Assembly: GCA_037157565.1 (NCBI GenBank)
Contig: JAZHRO010000022.1
Location: 7,998,001-8,062,000 of the forward strand
Source: Thalassia testudinum
Taxonomy: Eukaryota > Streptophyta > Magnoliopsida > Alismatales > Hydrocharitaceae
Direction of reading: 5' to 3'
DNA length: 64,000 bases
The translations under genes and the position numbers were made by a program. Each line of letters begins with the position of its first letter. Positions within the stretch are counted from its first letter, which is position 1. A model generated the notes under the pieces. It had not been told where the DNA came from, did not search any database, and saw only the letters and a list, made by a program, of their open reading frames with translations. Below are positions 33,701 to 44,441 of this stretch, one piece after another.

Positions 33701-36459
33701 TGAGGTTCAAGGGTGGGAGTTACTGGGTTGTTCACATCTGGATTCGACTCCTCTGTTTGCGGGTCAAGATCCTTCTGTGGTTGATGAGGCATACTCAAGT
33801 CATTCTGGAGGTGTGATTCATCAACCAAAGTCTTGATGTCACAAATTTGCTCGATGACGCCGCAATTAATTCCTTGTTGGGCCTTAAATATATCAATTTT
33901 CAGTGTTTGATCTCCAAACTTAAGCTCTATTTGGCCCTCCTCACAGCTGATGTTGGCTCTAGCAGTAGCCAAGAAAGGTCTCCCTAGAATGATTGGTGTA
34001 TCCCTAGGGTTCTCAGGTGCATCCATGTCTAAGACTATAAAGTCCACTGGAAAATAGAAATCCCGCACTCTCACGATAACATCCTCGAGAATCCCTTTTG
34101 GTGACTTTATAGATCGATCTGCTAATTGTAATGTCACCTCGGTTGGTTTCAGCTCAGATTCTTCCAGATGGTCAAGTAAGGATGTGGGTATCAGATTTAT
34201 AGATGCACCTAAGTCTAACAATGCTCTATCAAATTGGGTACCACCTATCTTACAGGAGATCAGGGGAGTTCCAGGATCTTTTGCCTTGGGTGGGAGTCTA
34301 CTAAGGATTACAGAGCTGGCTTGCTCTGACAGAACAATTGGGCTCCCTCCCTTGGTTCGCGGCTTACGCTGGGGTGTACATATATTCTTTAGAAATCGTG
34401 CGTAAGCTGGTACGTGGCGGATTGCATCCATCAAGGGGATGTTTATGTGGACCTGCTCGAAGAGCTTGACCAGGTCCTCCTCAGGGGCCACGGGTTTGGT
34501 GGTCTTCTTTCCCTTGGTCAGGGCCTCGGGAAACGGGATCTTGGTTGGTTCCTCTAGGATAGGTCCAGGTTGTGGGTCTGGAATAGCGGTACCTTGGATA
34601 ACTATCCTAGGGTCATGGTTATCAGGCTGGGAGTGGTTTGGATAATGCGGGTCCTGAGTTGTCTTACCACTACGTGTTGTTACTGAATTTAATCCGGCCT
34701 GATTTTGGTTTGGGTTTGGTAGGAGGGGTGGCTGCTGCTGAAATCCCGCACTAGAAGTTGAGGCATCCATCTCGTCTGGAGATGGAGCAGTGGGGGCCTG
34801 ATAAATCCATTGAGCGTGGCCTAAATTTGGATTCATAACGCGCTTCTGGGTTGGCACGTTATTTGGGTTAGGAAGGGGTTGGGAAGGGAGTGTGCCTGGC
34901 TGGCGAGAATTTGCCAACTGGGCCAGTTGAGTTTTAACTTCAGTAAGCTCGTCCTTGTGCTGTTTTTGAATGGCCGCATTCGATTTTTGAATGTCAGCCA
35001 GAGTCTGAAGGATTAAGGACATTTGATCTTGATTTGGCCCTGATGGATAAGTAGGGTTGGGCCGAGGCTGAGGCGGCTGGTAGTGATGAGAGGGCTGTGG
35101 GCGGGACTGAAAAGGTGGTCTTTGGGTTTGGGAATTTCCCGCCCACTGAAAATTGGGATGGTTTCGCCATCCAGGGTTGTAAGTGTTGGAGAATGGGTCG
35201 TTCTGGATGGCGTTGAGGTCCTCGCAGGTCTGAGGAACCTCCTGAGAATCAGGGAAAGGAGGAATGGAGTTCCCCCGGCTGGTGAAGAAAGGATCGGATG
35301 ATCTTCCAGTCCAAGAATCAGATGGGGATGGATATGGATCCATCCCAAGGGAAGATCGGTGGAGGATGTTTTGCACAGTCTCCTGTGTGGAAGGAGGTTG
35401 TGCAAAGGAGTTACGCGCAGAGGTGGCTCGCTGCAAGTGCTGAGTCAGCTCATCCACCTTCTTTTCAATGATTGAGACCTTGTCCAATCGACTGGCCATT
35501 AATTCCAGGTCGACTGATGCGGACAGGTCCTGCGTCTCATGTGCTCCCTTAAGATTCGTCGCTGCGCGGGTATTCGTCCTGTCGAATAATCCCATGGAGT
35601 CATTGTTGATGGAGTTCTCGCACATGTTTTCGAGAATCTCCCATACGGTGTCTTCATGTTGACCCATGATGTTTCCTCCGCAGGTTGCATTGACGAAAAG
35701 GCGGATGTCCTCACGGAGTCCCTGGTAAAAAGATTGGACTTGTTCCCATTTAGGAACTCCGTGATGGGGGCACTTCCTCATGAGATCCTGAAAACGATCC
35801 CATGCCTCATGGAGAGGTTCTCCTGATTGTTGAGTGAAGTGTGTAATCTGATGGCGCAAGGCGTTGGTCCGACCAACGGGAAAGAACTTTTTCAAAAACT
35901 CGGATTGAAGTTCTTCCCAAGTGTTGATCGGCCGGGTCTGAGTTTGATACCAATGGGCGGCCTTGTCCATAAGAGAAAAGGAGAACATCTTCATGAGAAG
36001 AATATCCCGATTTTGCGCATCTGATCCAAAAGTGTGGGCCAAATGCTTTAGCTGTTTGATGTGCTGGAAGGGATCTTCAGAATTAAGCCCATGGAATTTA
36101 GGTATAGCATGAATCATGTTGGGCTTTAGTTCGGAATCAGGTCCTCCAATCGGGATTCTAACTCGAGGCTCAATGGCTACCGCAGCAGGATTGTAGTGGT
36201 CCCGCATCATAGGACGCTGTGGTGGGTGTACGAAGTTTTGGAAGAGGTCATTGAGTCGCTGGAGCTGGTGTTCCAGATTATTTTCTTCCTCAACTGGCTG
36301 AGCCATGATGGGGGAAGAAGAAGAACTTGGTTCTGAATCAGAAGAGAGAATAATGTGAGGGTGTTGCTGCACAAATACGGGCGTCGAGGCTTGGCCTTGA
36401 CGAGAGCGAATTTCTAATGGAGGTCTTAAGGGTGGTCTTAGAGACCTCCTTCCGTACAT
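30760..36459 (-). CDS. Athila gag-pol polyprotein, 1899 codons, uninterrupted
   Basis: It encodes capsid, protease, RT, RNase H and integrase for copying and inserting the element. Gag lies at residues 120-260 ([29 protein letters not shown]); no CCHC knuckle is visible. Protease is DLGAS at 749-753. RT spans about 1030-1210, with [15 protein letters not shown] (from 1147) and catalytic FMDD at 1179-1182. RNase H has D1328, E1369, D1394 and D1437. Integrase has HHCC residues H1536, H1543, C1574 and C1577 and a DDE triad D1606, D1665, E1701 with 35-residue spacing, then a GPY module near 1846. The ATG is chosen because A ([11 protein letters not shown]) and C (MQGRRS) start alike. There is no gag/pol frameshift or stop. 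All catalytic residues are present, so it may be active. Confidence 0.96.
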   Translation of the reverse strand: MYGRRSLRPPLRPPLEIRSRQGQASTPVFVQQHPHIILSSDSEPSSSSSPIMAQPVEEENNLEHQLQRLNDLFQNFVHPPQRPMMRDHYNPAAVAIEPRVRIPIGGPDSELKPNMIHAIPKFHGLNSEDPFQHIKQLKHLAHTFGSDAQNRDILLMKMFSFSLMDKAAHWYQTQTRPINTWEELQSEFLKKFFPVGRTNALRHQITHFTQQSGEPLHEAWDRFQDLMRKCPHHGVPKWEQVQSFYQGLREDIRLFVNATCGGNIMGQHEDTVWEILENMCENSINNDSMGLFDRTNTRAATNLKGAHETQDLSASVDLELMASRLDKVSIIEKKVDELTQHLQRATSARNSFAQPPSTQETVQNILHRSSLGMDPYPSPSDSWTGRSSDPFFTSRGNSIPPFPDSQEVPQTCEDLNAIQNDPFSNTYNPGWRNHPNFQWAGNSQTQRPPFQSRPQPSHHYQPPQPRPNPTYPSGPNQDQMSLILQTLADIQKSNAAIQKQHKDELTEVKTQLAQLANSRQPGTLPSQPLPNPNNVPTQKRVMNPNLGHAQWIYQAPTAPSPDEMDASTSSAGFQQQPPLLPNPNQNQAGLNSVTTRSGKTTQDPHYPNHSQPDNHDPRIVIQGTAIPDPQPGPILEEPTKIPFPEALTKGKKTTKPVAPEEDLVKLFEQVHINIPLMDAIRHVPAYARFLKNICTPQRKPRTKGGSPIVLSEQASSVILSRLPPKAKDPGTPLISCKIGGTQFDRALLDLGASINLIPTSLLDHLEESELKPTEVTLQLADRSIKSPKGILEDVIVRVRDFYFPVDFIVLDMDAPENPRDTPIILGRPFLATARANISCEEGQIELKFGDQTLKIDIFKAQQGINCGVIEQICDIKTLVDESHLQNDLSMPHQPQKDLDPQTEESNPDVNNPVTPTLEPHIYTEPPAAAENPILELKPLPAHLKYIFLGSNQTLPVIINSNLSPEQETSLIVVLQQHRRAIGWTLDDLTGISPSYCTHHIYSEEGTRPSREMQRRLNPNLQEVVKKEIIKWLDAGIIYPISDSRWVSPIQVVPKKAGLTTITTETGEIIPTRLANSWRVCIDYRRLNSSTKKDHFPLPFIDQILEKLAGNRFFCFLDGYSGYNQVAIHPEDQEKTTFTCPFGTYAFRRMPFGLCNAPATFQRCMLAIFSDMVGDYLEVFMDDFSVFGASFDDCLQHLVQILRRCIDVNLVLSWEKSHFMVPEGIVLGHSISEKGIQVDRAKVNLISHLPMPSSIRDIRSFLGHVGFYRRFIPDFSKIARPLTTLLSKDVPFEISKECTQAFEILRDRVTQAPILQSPDWSQPFEIMCDASDFAVGAVLGQKNDKKPVVIYYASKTLDEAQRNYTVTEKELLAVVFALEKFRSYLLGSHVIIYSDHTAVRHLLAKKDAKPRLIRWILLLQEFDLEIRDKAGKQNVVADHLSRLPSEIIDPSGPITEHFPDEHLLTIGTSLPWFANIVNYLASHQTPSDWPKAKKDKLRSDAKYYIWEDPYLFRIGADQIIRRCVPEGEVNNILSFCHDQACGGHFAGHKTASKVLQCGFYWPTLFKDAYSHCKACSRCQTLGNMSHRDMMPMQPILVCEIFDVWGIDFMGPFPVSDGFEYILLAVDYVSKWIEAIPTRTCDHKIVLKFIHQHIFSRFGIPRAIISDGGTHFTNAQFRSLMTKYGVSHRISTPYHPQTNGLAELSNREIKKILQVTVRPDRKDWSSRLPEALWAYRTAHKTQLGMSPFRLVYGKACHLPVELEHKAYWAVRNCNLDLSKAGTHRKLQISEIDELRIDAYENSQIYKERVKAFHDKHISRKIFHPGQKVLLFDARLKLFPGKLRSKWVGPYLVRQVFGNGAIEISPLSHDSEPFIVNGQRLKPFIDVTSTDLAEASYILLSP

Positions 36460-37365
36460 GCACAGTTGGGAGAGGTAAGTTTAGAAGGTGCTGGACCCAA
36501 TCAAGACACCCAAAAATGTGTTGGGTGACTATAGAGGTGCGGGGCAGATGGACCCCTTGATCAGAAAGATCGTCCACCTGAGAATTACCTGGGCAGCCAG
36601 AGAGGGAGAGTCCCGCGAAGACCCCTACACGGTAGAGCGTCCCCACGGGTTACAGGGTTTCCCCCACCCGACCTCTCTTGTCACTGCGGTTCCAGGTAGA
36701 CCAGAATGGGGATCTTGACCTCTTAAGTCTACCAATTTTAAGATCAGGGTGCTTAAGGTTTCACTTGAACTTTAGTCTTTTTAAGTGCAAAGAGTGACCT
36801 AATTTAAGGTTGGTTAACCCAAAGGGGTCAACTTTACCTCTTGTTTTCTTTGAGAGCTTTTTGGGTCCTTTCTTTTAGGGTTCAAGTGTTTAGAGAGAGC
36901 CAATTGTTTAGGATTTTTCTTGTTAATTATTTTCAATCAATGGCTTGGGCACACCTCTTTTGGATTTCCTCAATTCTTGATTAAGGGGTGTGTCTCTACT
37001 GAAATCCTAATGTTTGACCTTATGTTGGCTCTACTTGGTCCATTTAACTCTTTGTTGGGCAATTAGGGCTCAAGCAAGAATGTGTTAGCCCTTAAATACC
37101 CTTAATAGTGTGCAGGAGTGATGAGTTGAAAACATGCAACTTTTTATGGTTACTAAGTATGGAAGACAGGTTAGCCCTATATTGCTTGTTCTTTTCTTTT
37201 CTTCCTCTTTAGAGTGTAGGGGTTAATAGTGAGAGAAAAGATTTACCTGTCTTCGGAGTGGTTGTGTGGTTGCTTGTCTTCTTGAGTTCCTGTAGCTGCA
37301 CAAAAGAGAGGAGATTATCAGAACTTAAAAGAAACAGGAATGTTTACCTCTAGAATAGCCGTTGC
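36460..37365 (-). other. 5' leader of the intact Athila element
   Basis: Noncoding. The 36485-36720 block next to gag matches B, A and (more weakly) C; on the element strand it holds ACCCGTGGGGACGCTCTACC, GGCTGCCCAGGTAATTC and CTTGATTGGGTCC. The part nearer the primer site is AT-rich. Confidence 0.75.
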
Positions 37366-37383
37366 TCCCCGGCAGCGGCGCCA
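37366..37383 (-). promoter_or_regulatory. Primer binding site, tRNA-Asp
   Basis: Plus strand TCCCCGGCAGCGGCGCCA equals the tRNA-Asp 3' end except G for A at 37375. Three bases separate it from the LTR. Confidence 0.9.
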
Positions 37384-37386
37384 AAA

Positions 37387-40192
37387 TGAAACGTCGCGGC
37401 AACCGGGTTTGAGGGTTTTGTTATAACGTTGTAGTAAAGCCGGTTATTACCAACATTTCAAATATAAAATTTTTTACTCGGAAAATGAAAGAGTTCCCGA
37501 GGTCGAACTCAGGGAGCAAGTCGTATTCTAGAGATATACATGTTTCTTTTACAAAAAGAGAGAGGGAAAGAATTTGTTGTTTTCTCTTTCTTCTGCAGAG
37601 GGGGATGCTCTTCTTTCTCTCTTTCTTTAGATCTCCTTTTCTCTGTTCTGCAGAGGTGATATTCTTCTTCTGTAATGGTGATGCTCTTCTTCTTCTTCCT
37701 GCTGTTCCTGCGTTGGTGATGTTCTTCTTTCTTCAGAGCTCCTTGTTCTTCTTCTTCTTTGGTTTTCTGCCTTGACCTCTCTTCTTCTTCTTCTGCAATC
37801 GTGGTGACCCTTTCTCTTTTCCCTTTTTTTTCTTTATGGCTGCAGAGCTTCTGCCTTCAGCTACTAAGTCTTCCTTTCTTCTTCTTCTGCTTTGGCCGTT
37901 GCTCTTCCTTCTTCTTCAGCCTGCCTTCTTTCCTGCTCTGGCTGCTGACTTTCCGTCGTCTGACCCGGTGCTTAGACGACTTAACTATGCATTTCTTCTT
38001 CGCCTGCACTTCTTCTTCTTCTTTGGCCTGCACACTTCAGAGTTTTTCGTCAAGAGGCAAAACCTACTCTACCCTCCCCCCCCGCGTCTCTCTTTCTCTC
38101 TGAAACCACTCTTGGGAAAGCTCTCCCAGAGCTACCGGGTAATCGGGTACGGGTCAGGCCCGGGTCCAGGCCCACCGGCGTGTGTGGTGGGCGAGGAGTG
38201 CAGTCAGTCTAAGTCGGGTCGGGTCAGGTCCGCGAGGCGTGAGCGCGGACGAGACCGGGTAACCAGGCGGGTGTAAGGGGACCTCACCCCGTGTACTGAG
38301 GCAATGAGGCTAGTGCACGAAATCAATTTAAACAGTGGAACGTGTGTGAGGCTTACCGATGTGGGACTAAACGCAGACCGTTCCTCGCGTGCGCCTGCTG
38401 GGAGACCGCGGCTTGGCTTCTGCAGCTGCGGCTTCTATCTGCATAAGTTGCTGGCTGGCTGCCTTCGCACGACGCCCCGTACCCCGCAGCAGCTGGAGAC
38501 CTGGCTTCCTCAAGCCTGGAGCGCGGGAGAAGCTGCCTTAATGTGCGTCAATGGCGGTCGGACCTCAAAACCTGTCGGACACGAATATGGCCTCGCGGCC
38601 TAATCAAACCACTGGGGAACCTTCGCCGTGGCACGGCGAAGGTGAGGAGCTGCACGGCAGGCCGCAAGGAGGTGTCTGGTGGCAGCCCTGGGTCGGACTG
38701 CAACCGGAGGAATGGGTTTGTTCGGGGGAGTGTTACGGAGGTGTGGAGTGGCAGTGGAGGGGTGGGGGGTGCTCAGTGTGATGAGGCGGAGGTGCGGTGA
38801 GGGTCGGCGAGCCGTGTGGGTTGCTGAGGTGATGGGAACGGCTCGCCGGAGGGTGGTCGGAGGCGAAGGGGGTGAAGGTGGTCAGGGTCGGTAGAGGGCT
38901 TAATTGAATAAATTGAAAGCGGGGAAAGAAAGAGGAGGAGAAGGGGAGTAGCTCTAGCTTACTTGCAGGGACGAAGGGGGAGGAACAGGGCGACAGTCGT
39001 ATCGACTGTCGCCGGAGAAGACGATGCTCAGGGAGAGGGGCAGCGGCGAGCAGAGAGCCGGAGAGGCGCCAGCTGGGTGCGGCGTGGCGCGGGAAGAGCA
39101 GGGGAGGAAGTCTCTGCTGCTGGTATTGCGGCAGAGCGAAGAGGTGGAGGGGGAGGAAGCCGCCGGAGCTGGTGAGCGTCTGCCGGAGGAAGAAGAGAAG
39201 AAAGTTGGGGATTTTCTCCGTCAGATCCAGGCTGCCCTGGTCGGTGGAGCAGCGGGGGGTATTTATAGGGATGAAACAGGGAGGAAGGCGGAGGGAGACG
39301 ACGTGTCTCCCTCGCCGGAGAATGGTCGGAACACGAACCCATACCGTCCGTGCGTTCGCACGGCCGGTATGGTGGGCTACAATGACCAGGGGGGTGCCCC
39401 TGCGACGGCTGACGACGCAGGGCACCCCCGGTTTACTTGCCAGGTCCCCCACCTCACCCTGCGCAGCGCCATGCTCCGCGCAAGGTCGCCGGAGCATGGT
39501 GCTGGCAGGGTTTTGCAGGAGGGACCTGATTGCAAAGAACGAAGGAGAGTTAGGGGCCAAAATGCGAGGGTTCAAAAGTTGAGGGCCAAAGAGTAAATAT
39601 ATGAGGACCAAAGTGTGAAGTCGGTCAAGGGGGTTTCTTCTTAGGCTCAAGTTTTTATACATGACTAATTAAGACCTAAGGAATCTGATGGTGAATTTCA
39701 TTTTCATATTAAACCTTGTTTGACCGATCAATTTGCGCAAAAACCCAAATTAAGTTATTAATTGGGCATGGTTCTCAATGTAGGTCAAAATGGGTTCTAA
39801 AGGACAAATTGAAGGTTCTAAACCCTAGAGATTATTTTTCTATGAATTTTAGAGGGTTTATTCTATTTTTACTTTGCCTCGAACCTTGTGAATTGAAGTG
39901 GGTTGTTTTAGGGTTACAGATTATCATTTGGTTCCTTGGAAGTGCTGTAGCCCTTGCTAGATCATCTCATCCCACTTTTATTCTTATTAAGCTGTTTTGA
40001 CCTGTGTTTGGGCCCTGAATTACCCTGTATGCAGATTATACTGGTAAAATTGCACTTTTACCCCTTATGACTGGTTTTCTTCTCAAACTCAGAATTCTCT
40101 GAGTTAAGCCTTTCCTTGAGATATGTAGGAGCTTTTATCCTTTGTATTGGGTCAAAATGAGCTAGTTATGGCTCATGATGAGGTTCTCATCA
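37387..40192 (-). mobile_element. 5' LTR of the intact Athila element
   Basis: Drives leftward transcription of gag-pol. Relative to the other LTR it has a 3-bp deletion near 37638, a C8 instead of C9 tract, and one extra T near 39594. U3, from the right end to the TATA box, is about 925 bp. Confidence 0.97.
39260..39268 (-). promoter_or_regulatory. TATA box of the 5' LTR
   Basis: Minus strand CTATAAATA in a GC-rich setting; the best candidate promoter for gag-pol. Confidence 0.72.
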
Positions 40193-40980
40193 TGTGTGGA
40201 TGGCACAAAAGGAAATGTAAAGCTTTTATGTGGAAAGTTGATTTCCGGAAGGCTTATGACTCTATTTCGTGGCCGTATCTTTGGGAGGTCTTTAAGAGAA
40301 GAGGGTTCCCATCCTTATGGATCCAATGGATGAAGCACTGTATCACAACCTCTTCTTTCTCTCCTTTGATCAATGGCAAACCATGTGGGGCATGGATTCA
40401 GCCACAATGTGGTGTTAGGCAAGGATGCCCGTTAGCCTTGCTGGTCTTCAACCTTGCTGTGGATGGACTGGCTAGGTATGCTTGTAAACTAGCTGAGGCT
40501 GGTGTCATCAGAGGATACTCACTGTCTAACAGAAGAGCTATGGCGCTTGTAATCCAATACGCAAACGACACAATATTTTTTGTTGAGGGGCAACTGTTGC
40601 AGCCCAAGCATTAGGACATATGGTGAACATCTTTGGGGATCTATATAGTCTGAGATTAAATAGGGAGAAATCCACCATGATATGTTTTGGCATGAATGAG
40701 CAGGAGCAATATGCATTGTCAGCCACATTGGGAACTCCTCTATCAAATCTGCCAATCAAATATTTGGGGCTACCATTGAGATATTCAAAGTTGCAGATGA
40801 GTTATTGGAATGCCCTCTTTGACAAGATTTCTGTTAAGCTGGAAGGATGGAACAGTAAGTTCCTATCTAATGGCAGAAGGTTAATCTTGTCAAATTCTGT
40901 TATCACTTCCATTCTGATTTTCTACTTTTCCCTTTTCAAAGCTCCAAAATCCATTTGGAAACGGTTGGATTTAATGTGAA
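40193..40980 (+). pseudogene. LINE ORF2, C-terminal half of reverse transcriptase
   Basis: Continues the RT cut at 26388. Motifs are KVDFRKAYDSI, GVRQGCPLALLVFNLAVDGL, the catalytic box QYANDTIFF, then LNREKSTMICFG and YLGLPLRY of the thumb region. The usual box is YADD; here the first aspartate is N, which should abolish catalysis. A stop at about 40612 and a frame change before 40620 split it. Confidence 0.93.
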
Positions 40981-41039
40981 AGAAATTCTTTTGGAAAGGT
41001 GCACGACATGAGGGTACGCTCATGCAGCCATTGAAATGG

Positions 41040-42041
41040 TAACATCTGTGTCACCGCAAGGAAGAAGGTGGATTGGGGATTAAAGCACCTAAAGAGTTTA
41101 ATGAAGCCTTATTAATTAAATGGGCTATCAAAATTCTAAATGGGGAAGAAAGGTTATGGACAGAACTTATTAATGATGGCTATGGCTGCTCCAACAGTGC
41201 TCTAAACAGATTATACCCCTCCAAGCCCTCCCCATTTTGGCATTCTGTCACTCAAGCTATCAGAGATAATTGGCACTTATTGTAGCCAGTTCTTGGAGAT
41301 GGCAGACACTTCAGTTTCTGGAAAGAGTGGTGGACATCGTTGGGTGCCCTGTAGGAGGCTTATCTAAGGGTCTACTCGGCTTCTACTAATAAGGATGGGG
41401 TGGTTAATAACTATTGGTCTAAATCTAGCAGATGTTGGCAATTTATTGAATCTGAGGCAGTCAGGGAGGGGACCAAATTTTGGGAAGAAAAGCAGTGCTT
41501 GGTTTCGGACCTGCAAACCATCTATCCAAGACCTAGTGTGGAGGATACTTATGCATGAGATGGCATCTATACGACTCAATGCACCTATGGAAAAATTAGG
41601 AGTTCCAACAGTGGTACGGGAGGCTATTATATTGATAAGAAACTATGGTTGTTGAAGGTCCCTCTCAAGGTACAAATCTTTCTCTGGTTATGTAGAAGGG
41701 ATAGTTTGATAACAGGAGACCTTAGACATAGGAGGATGGGGACAGCACTGCATGAGTACCATCTTTGTGGGATGCACACTGACAGTTTGAATCATTTGCT
41801 TTCCTCTTGTTTGGTCAGTGACACGATTTGGAGAAAACTGTGTAAGGAGCCCCTTCCATCATGGGAATCTTTATGGCACGGTTTTGGGATAACTGGGAAG
41901 CCACATTTACGCATGGCAGTGACCCTTTGGTGTGTGTGGAGGGCGAGCAATGAGAGACTATTTCAGGAGAGACTAGTTTGTTGTGTACAAATTGTAAATG
42001 AGTGCTGGTCCATCGTACATAGATGGGGATCTAATTTGTAG
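41040..42041 (+). pseudogene. LINE ORF2, C-terminal region with zf-RVT
   Basis: EEGGLGIKAPKEFNEALLIK (from 41063) is the standard sequence after plant LINE RT. The zinc-binding region from 41649 has KVQIFLWLCRRDSLITGDLR and YHLCGMHTDSLNHLLSSC. It ends at HRWGSNL, 90 bases before the poly-A tail. Stops at 41284 and 41353 and two frame changes break it. No RNase H domain is seen. Confidence 0.85.
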
Positions 42042-42088
42042 GTCTCTTTGTATTTCTTTTTATTATTAATAAATTACCCTCACGGATT

Positions 42089-42107
42089 GCTATCGTAGTA
42101 CGATAGC
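42089..42107 (+). other. LINE 3' terminal stem-loop
   Basis: GCTATCGT-AGT-ACGATAGC is a perfect 8-bp hairpin 15 bases before the A9 tail (42123-42131). The related copy at 7837-8457 keeps the pairing with a different loop. Confidence 0.72.
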
Positions 42108-44212
42108 TTTCCTTTCAGTTTCAAAAAAAAAGTCATTCTGATGGTCATCGTCTTCCCCAACTCCGGTAGAGTTGAGGAGACAAATTCATTGAGGTTTAGA
42201 CTCTAGAATCACGTTTGGAAGCAAGTGTTGAATGTGTGGAACCTATCTTAAGCTTTTATTTAAGACTGAGAGGCATCGGATTATTCTGTCGAACATCCCA
42301 TCTTTTGATCTCAGGCGACGAAGTCTGAAAGCACTGTTGGAGTGCTCAAAACTTGATTTTTAGGTGTTGAATCAATTCTTTATGCTGAATTTAGTTTGAG
42401 CAAGCCCTCAATTTGATCTAAAACTCTTAAGTTAGAAAGTCAACATTTAAGCTTCGTCAGTCAAACCTGAGTTGATTTTAGTGTTTCAGATTCTGAATTC
42501 TAGATTTATGTTTTGCAATTGATTTGAATGATTTTTTATCAAGATTTGAGGAGGATTCCATTATCTATCTAGTTTGGGTCTTATCTGGAACCTAGAGTAG
42601 TTTAAGGTGTTCTTGGTGAATTTTAATGTTACATCCTACCTAGATCAATCCTATTCCATCCTCTGAAATGATTCATATGAGTTCTACATGCTTTAATCTA
42701 TCGATTGTATGGATTATCTCTTGAATCAATGATCTATACAGTGAGCTTCTAAGCTCAAAAGCTCAAGAGATTCTAGAGACTTCTTCTGAACTCAAGGTCT
42801 TTCCACATCATGTGGAATAGCTCTCTACAGTTATCTGGAACCTCAATTGAAAGATTCAATCTCATTTATAGGTCATTTGACCTGATTCACCTTATCTTCA
42901 TTGCATGTAGAGCAATGAATGAACGTGTCATTTTCACTCTCTAAATCCATGGATCAAATCTGATCCAAACATCAAATTGATGTTGCAACTGTGTAGTATA
43001 AATCAAGAGCTTTCAATCGAGCTCTTGGTCACTTAATTTGGTCTAGTGTGCCGACGGGAATCCTTGGCCAAAGTCGATGGCCAAAGAGTGCTACCCTGAA
43101 GGAGGAACAATAGAGATAGCCCTACCTAGAAAAATCGTAATGTGGCATGCACGCAAATAACTGATTTTGTCACCCATTGCTTCAGTCATTAAGCGTTGGG
43201 CACGAATTAAACATATATCCTCTTGAGCAATAGTTACGATTCGATGGTGTGTGCCGTGCAAGTGCATGTGTGTGCACGTGCAGTGCATGTGGGTGCGCAT
43301 GGGTCTAGGTGGGCGTGAGCTTGTTAGTGGGTCTAATATAGCCTGGTAGTGTGCAAAATAAAACACTAAAATCCACACTAAATAAATTAGAACTGGATTC
43401 AAGTAGCGGTCTGGTCCCACCTTATGGGTGTTGTGTATCCCACGAATGAACCCGATTCGCCCATTAAATCAACTTTTTAGTTAAGTGAGAGTGGGTTTGA
43501 GTTTAAAAAATGGCTAAGTGTGGAATAGAGGTTGTGCAGAGTAAAGGTTAAAGGAAAGAATGAAGAAAGAGAAGAGTTAAATGAGCTAGAGTTAAAATTG
43601 ATGAAGAGAGTTTAAGTGCTGAGAGCTGAGAATGAAAGAGAGAGAAGAAGAGTTTAAAAATAATAAAGGAAAATTAAAAGAAATGATTAAAATTGAAGAG
43701 ACATTTGATAATGTAGTTGGAAGTCTAATTTCCATATTTAAGTTGTCTGATATTCTTAGGAGACGTCTAATGAAGGCTGAAATGGCTAAGAGATGGAATG
43801 ACCTCAATGAACAAAGGCATTTTGTATTGTAATTTCTTTTTATGCCTTATTTTTGTAAACATTTAATGCAAACATTTCTTTTCTTTGTTATTCATTGTAT
43901 AATCATTCATGTATTTTTCTTTTTTAATGGAATTATTACTGTGATTTTATGTTCAAATATATTATGCAATTGTTCATGTGCTTAAAATATTTTGTAATTA
44001 GTATAGTAATTAGTTATTTGTTAATTTAAAATAAAAATAGTGAATTGATTAAGTTTAAATACCTTCCAGTGAACGACCTAGACTCAACCAGTTAAAAGAA
44101 TTAAATCTAAAATGTAGGTTAGCTTTACCCTATACTACAATCAACGACAACGATTTAACAATTCAAGTTAACCTGTGTCTATTCTTTATGTGATTAATTA
44201 AGACTAATAACC

Positions 44213-44398
44213 TTAATTAACTATGTTGAGAATTGAATAATCAATAACGGGCTGCTTGAATTTCTCCGACACGGGTGTTGTCATTACCTCCTCCATAAAG
44301 GGGTAGGTAGTAACGTAGGCATGTTGGCGTATGCCCCTTATTGTCCATGGGACCTTACGGACGATCTCAGAGATTGATCCTCCTTCGTTGGTCATCAT
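44213..44398 (-). pseudogene. Possible Ty3/gypsy gag fragment
   Basis: The minus-strand frame contains YPFMEEVMTTPVSEKFKQP, which resembles the stretch just before the capsid domain in many plant gypsy gag proteins (PF..EI...PLP..FK.P). It ends near the edge of tandem unit 2 on one side and is cut by element A's LTR on the other. The resemblance is from memory of the family and short, so this is tentative. Confidence 0.35.
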
Positions 44399-44441
44399 GG
44401 GGTGGGCCCCTGTTCAAGCAAATTCATCATTGTTTAAGAGA

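Larger units (their letters stand above)
26389..40192 (-). mobile_element. Structurally intact Athila-type Ty3/gypsy retrotransposon, 13,804 bp
   Basis: Two LTRs of 2809 and 2806 bp begin TG and end CA, and are flanked by TGTGT on both sides. In the element's direction (right to left) come 5' LTR, tRNA-Asp primer site, conserved leader, one uninterrupted gag-pol ORF, a 1.56-kb 3' untranslated region, polypurine tract and 3' LTR. By eye the LTRs differ by about eight substitutions and three small indels, near 0.3 percent, so insertion is recent. Athila assignment rests on the DLGAS protease, [11 protein letters not shown] and tRNA-Asp primer. No env-like ORF is present. Confidence 0.97.
23283..42132 (+). 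mobile_element. L1-type LINE retrotransposon, split by the intact Athila element
   Basis: Its own length is about 5.0 kb (23283-26388 plus 40193-42132). It has a zinc-knuckle first ORF, an APE-type endonuclease, reverse transcriptase, a zf-RVT tail, a 3' stem-loop, an A9 tail and a 16-bp target duplication. The N-terminal domain usually present in plant L1 ORF1 is not visible, so the 5' end may be slightly truncated. Frameshifts and stops in every ORF and a changed RT catalytic motif make it non-functional. Confidence 0.92.
22178..44238. repeat. Tandem unit 2, split by the LINE
   Basis: Second copy of the preceding unit; only 17 bases separate them. Its own sequence is 22178-23282 plus 42149-44238. 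The LINE insertion lies at the point matching about 20130 in unit 1, just before ACTCCGGTAGAGTTG. Divergence from unit 1 is clear by eye (many substitutions and small indels), so the duplication is old. Confidence 0.68.

Noticed and set aside
32014..36024. Several plus-strand frames of 60-120 codons opposite gag-pol
   Set aside because: Antisense shadows of the conserved 1899-codon frame.
38733..39662. 309-codon open frame on the minus strand in the 5' LTR (280 codons in the 3' LTR at 27739-28581)
   Set aside because: It runs across U3 and the TATA box, has biased GC-rich composition with many P, L and R, differs in length between LTRs by a 1-bp indel, and has no recognisable domain. It is open because the LTRs are young and GC-rich.
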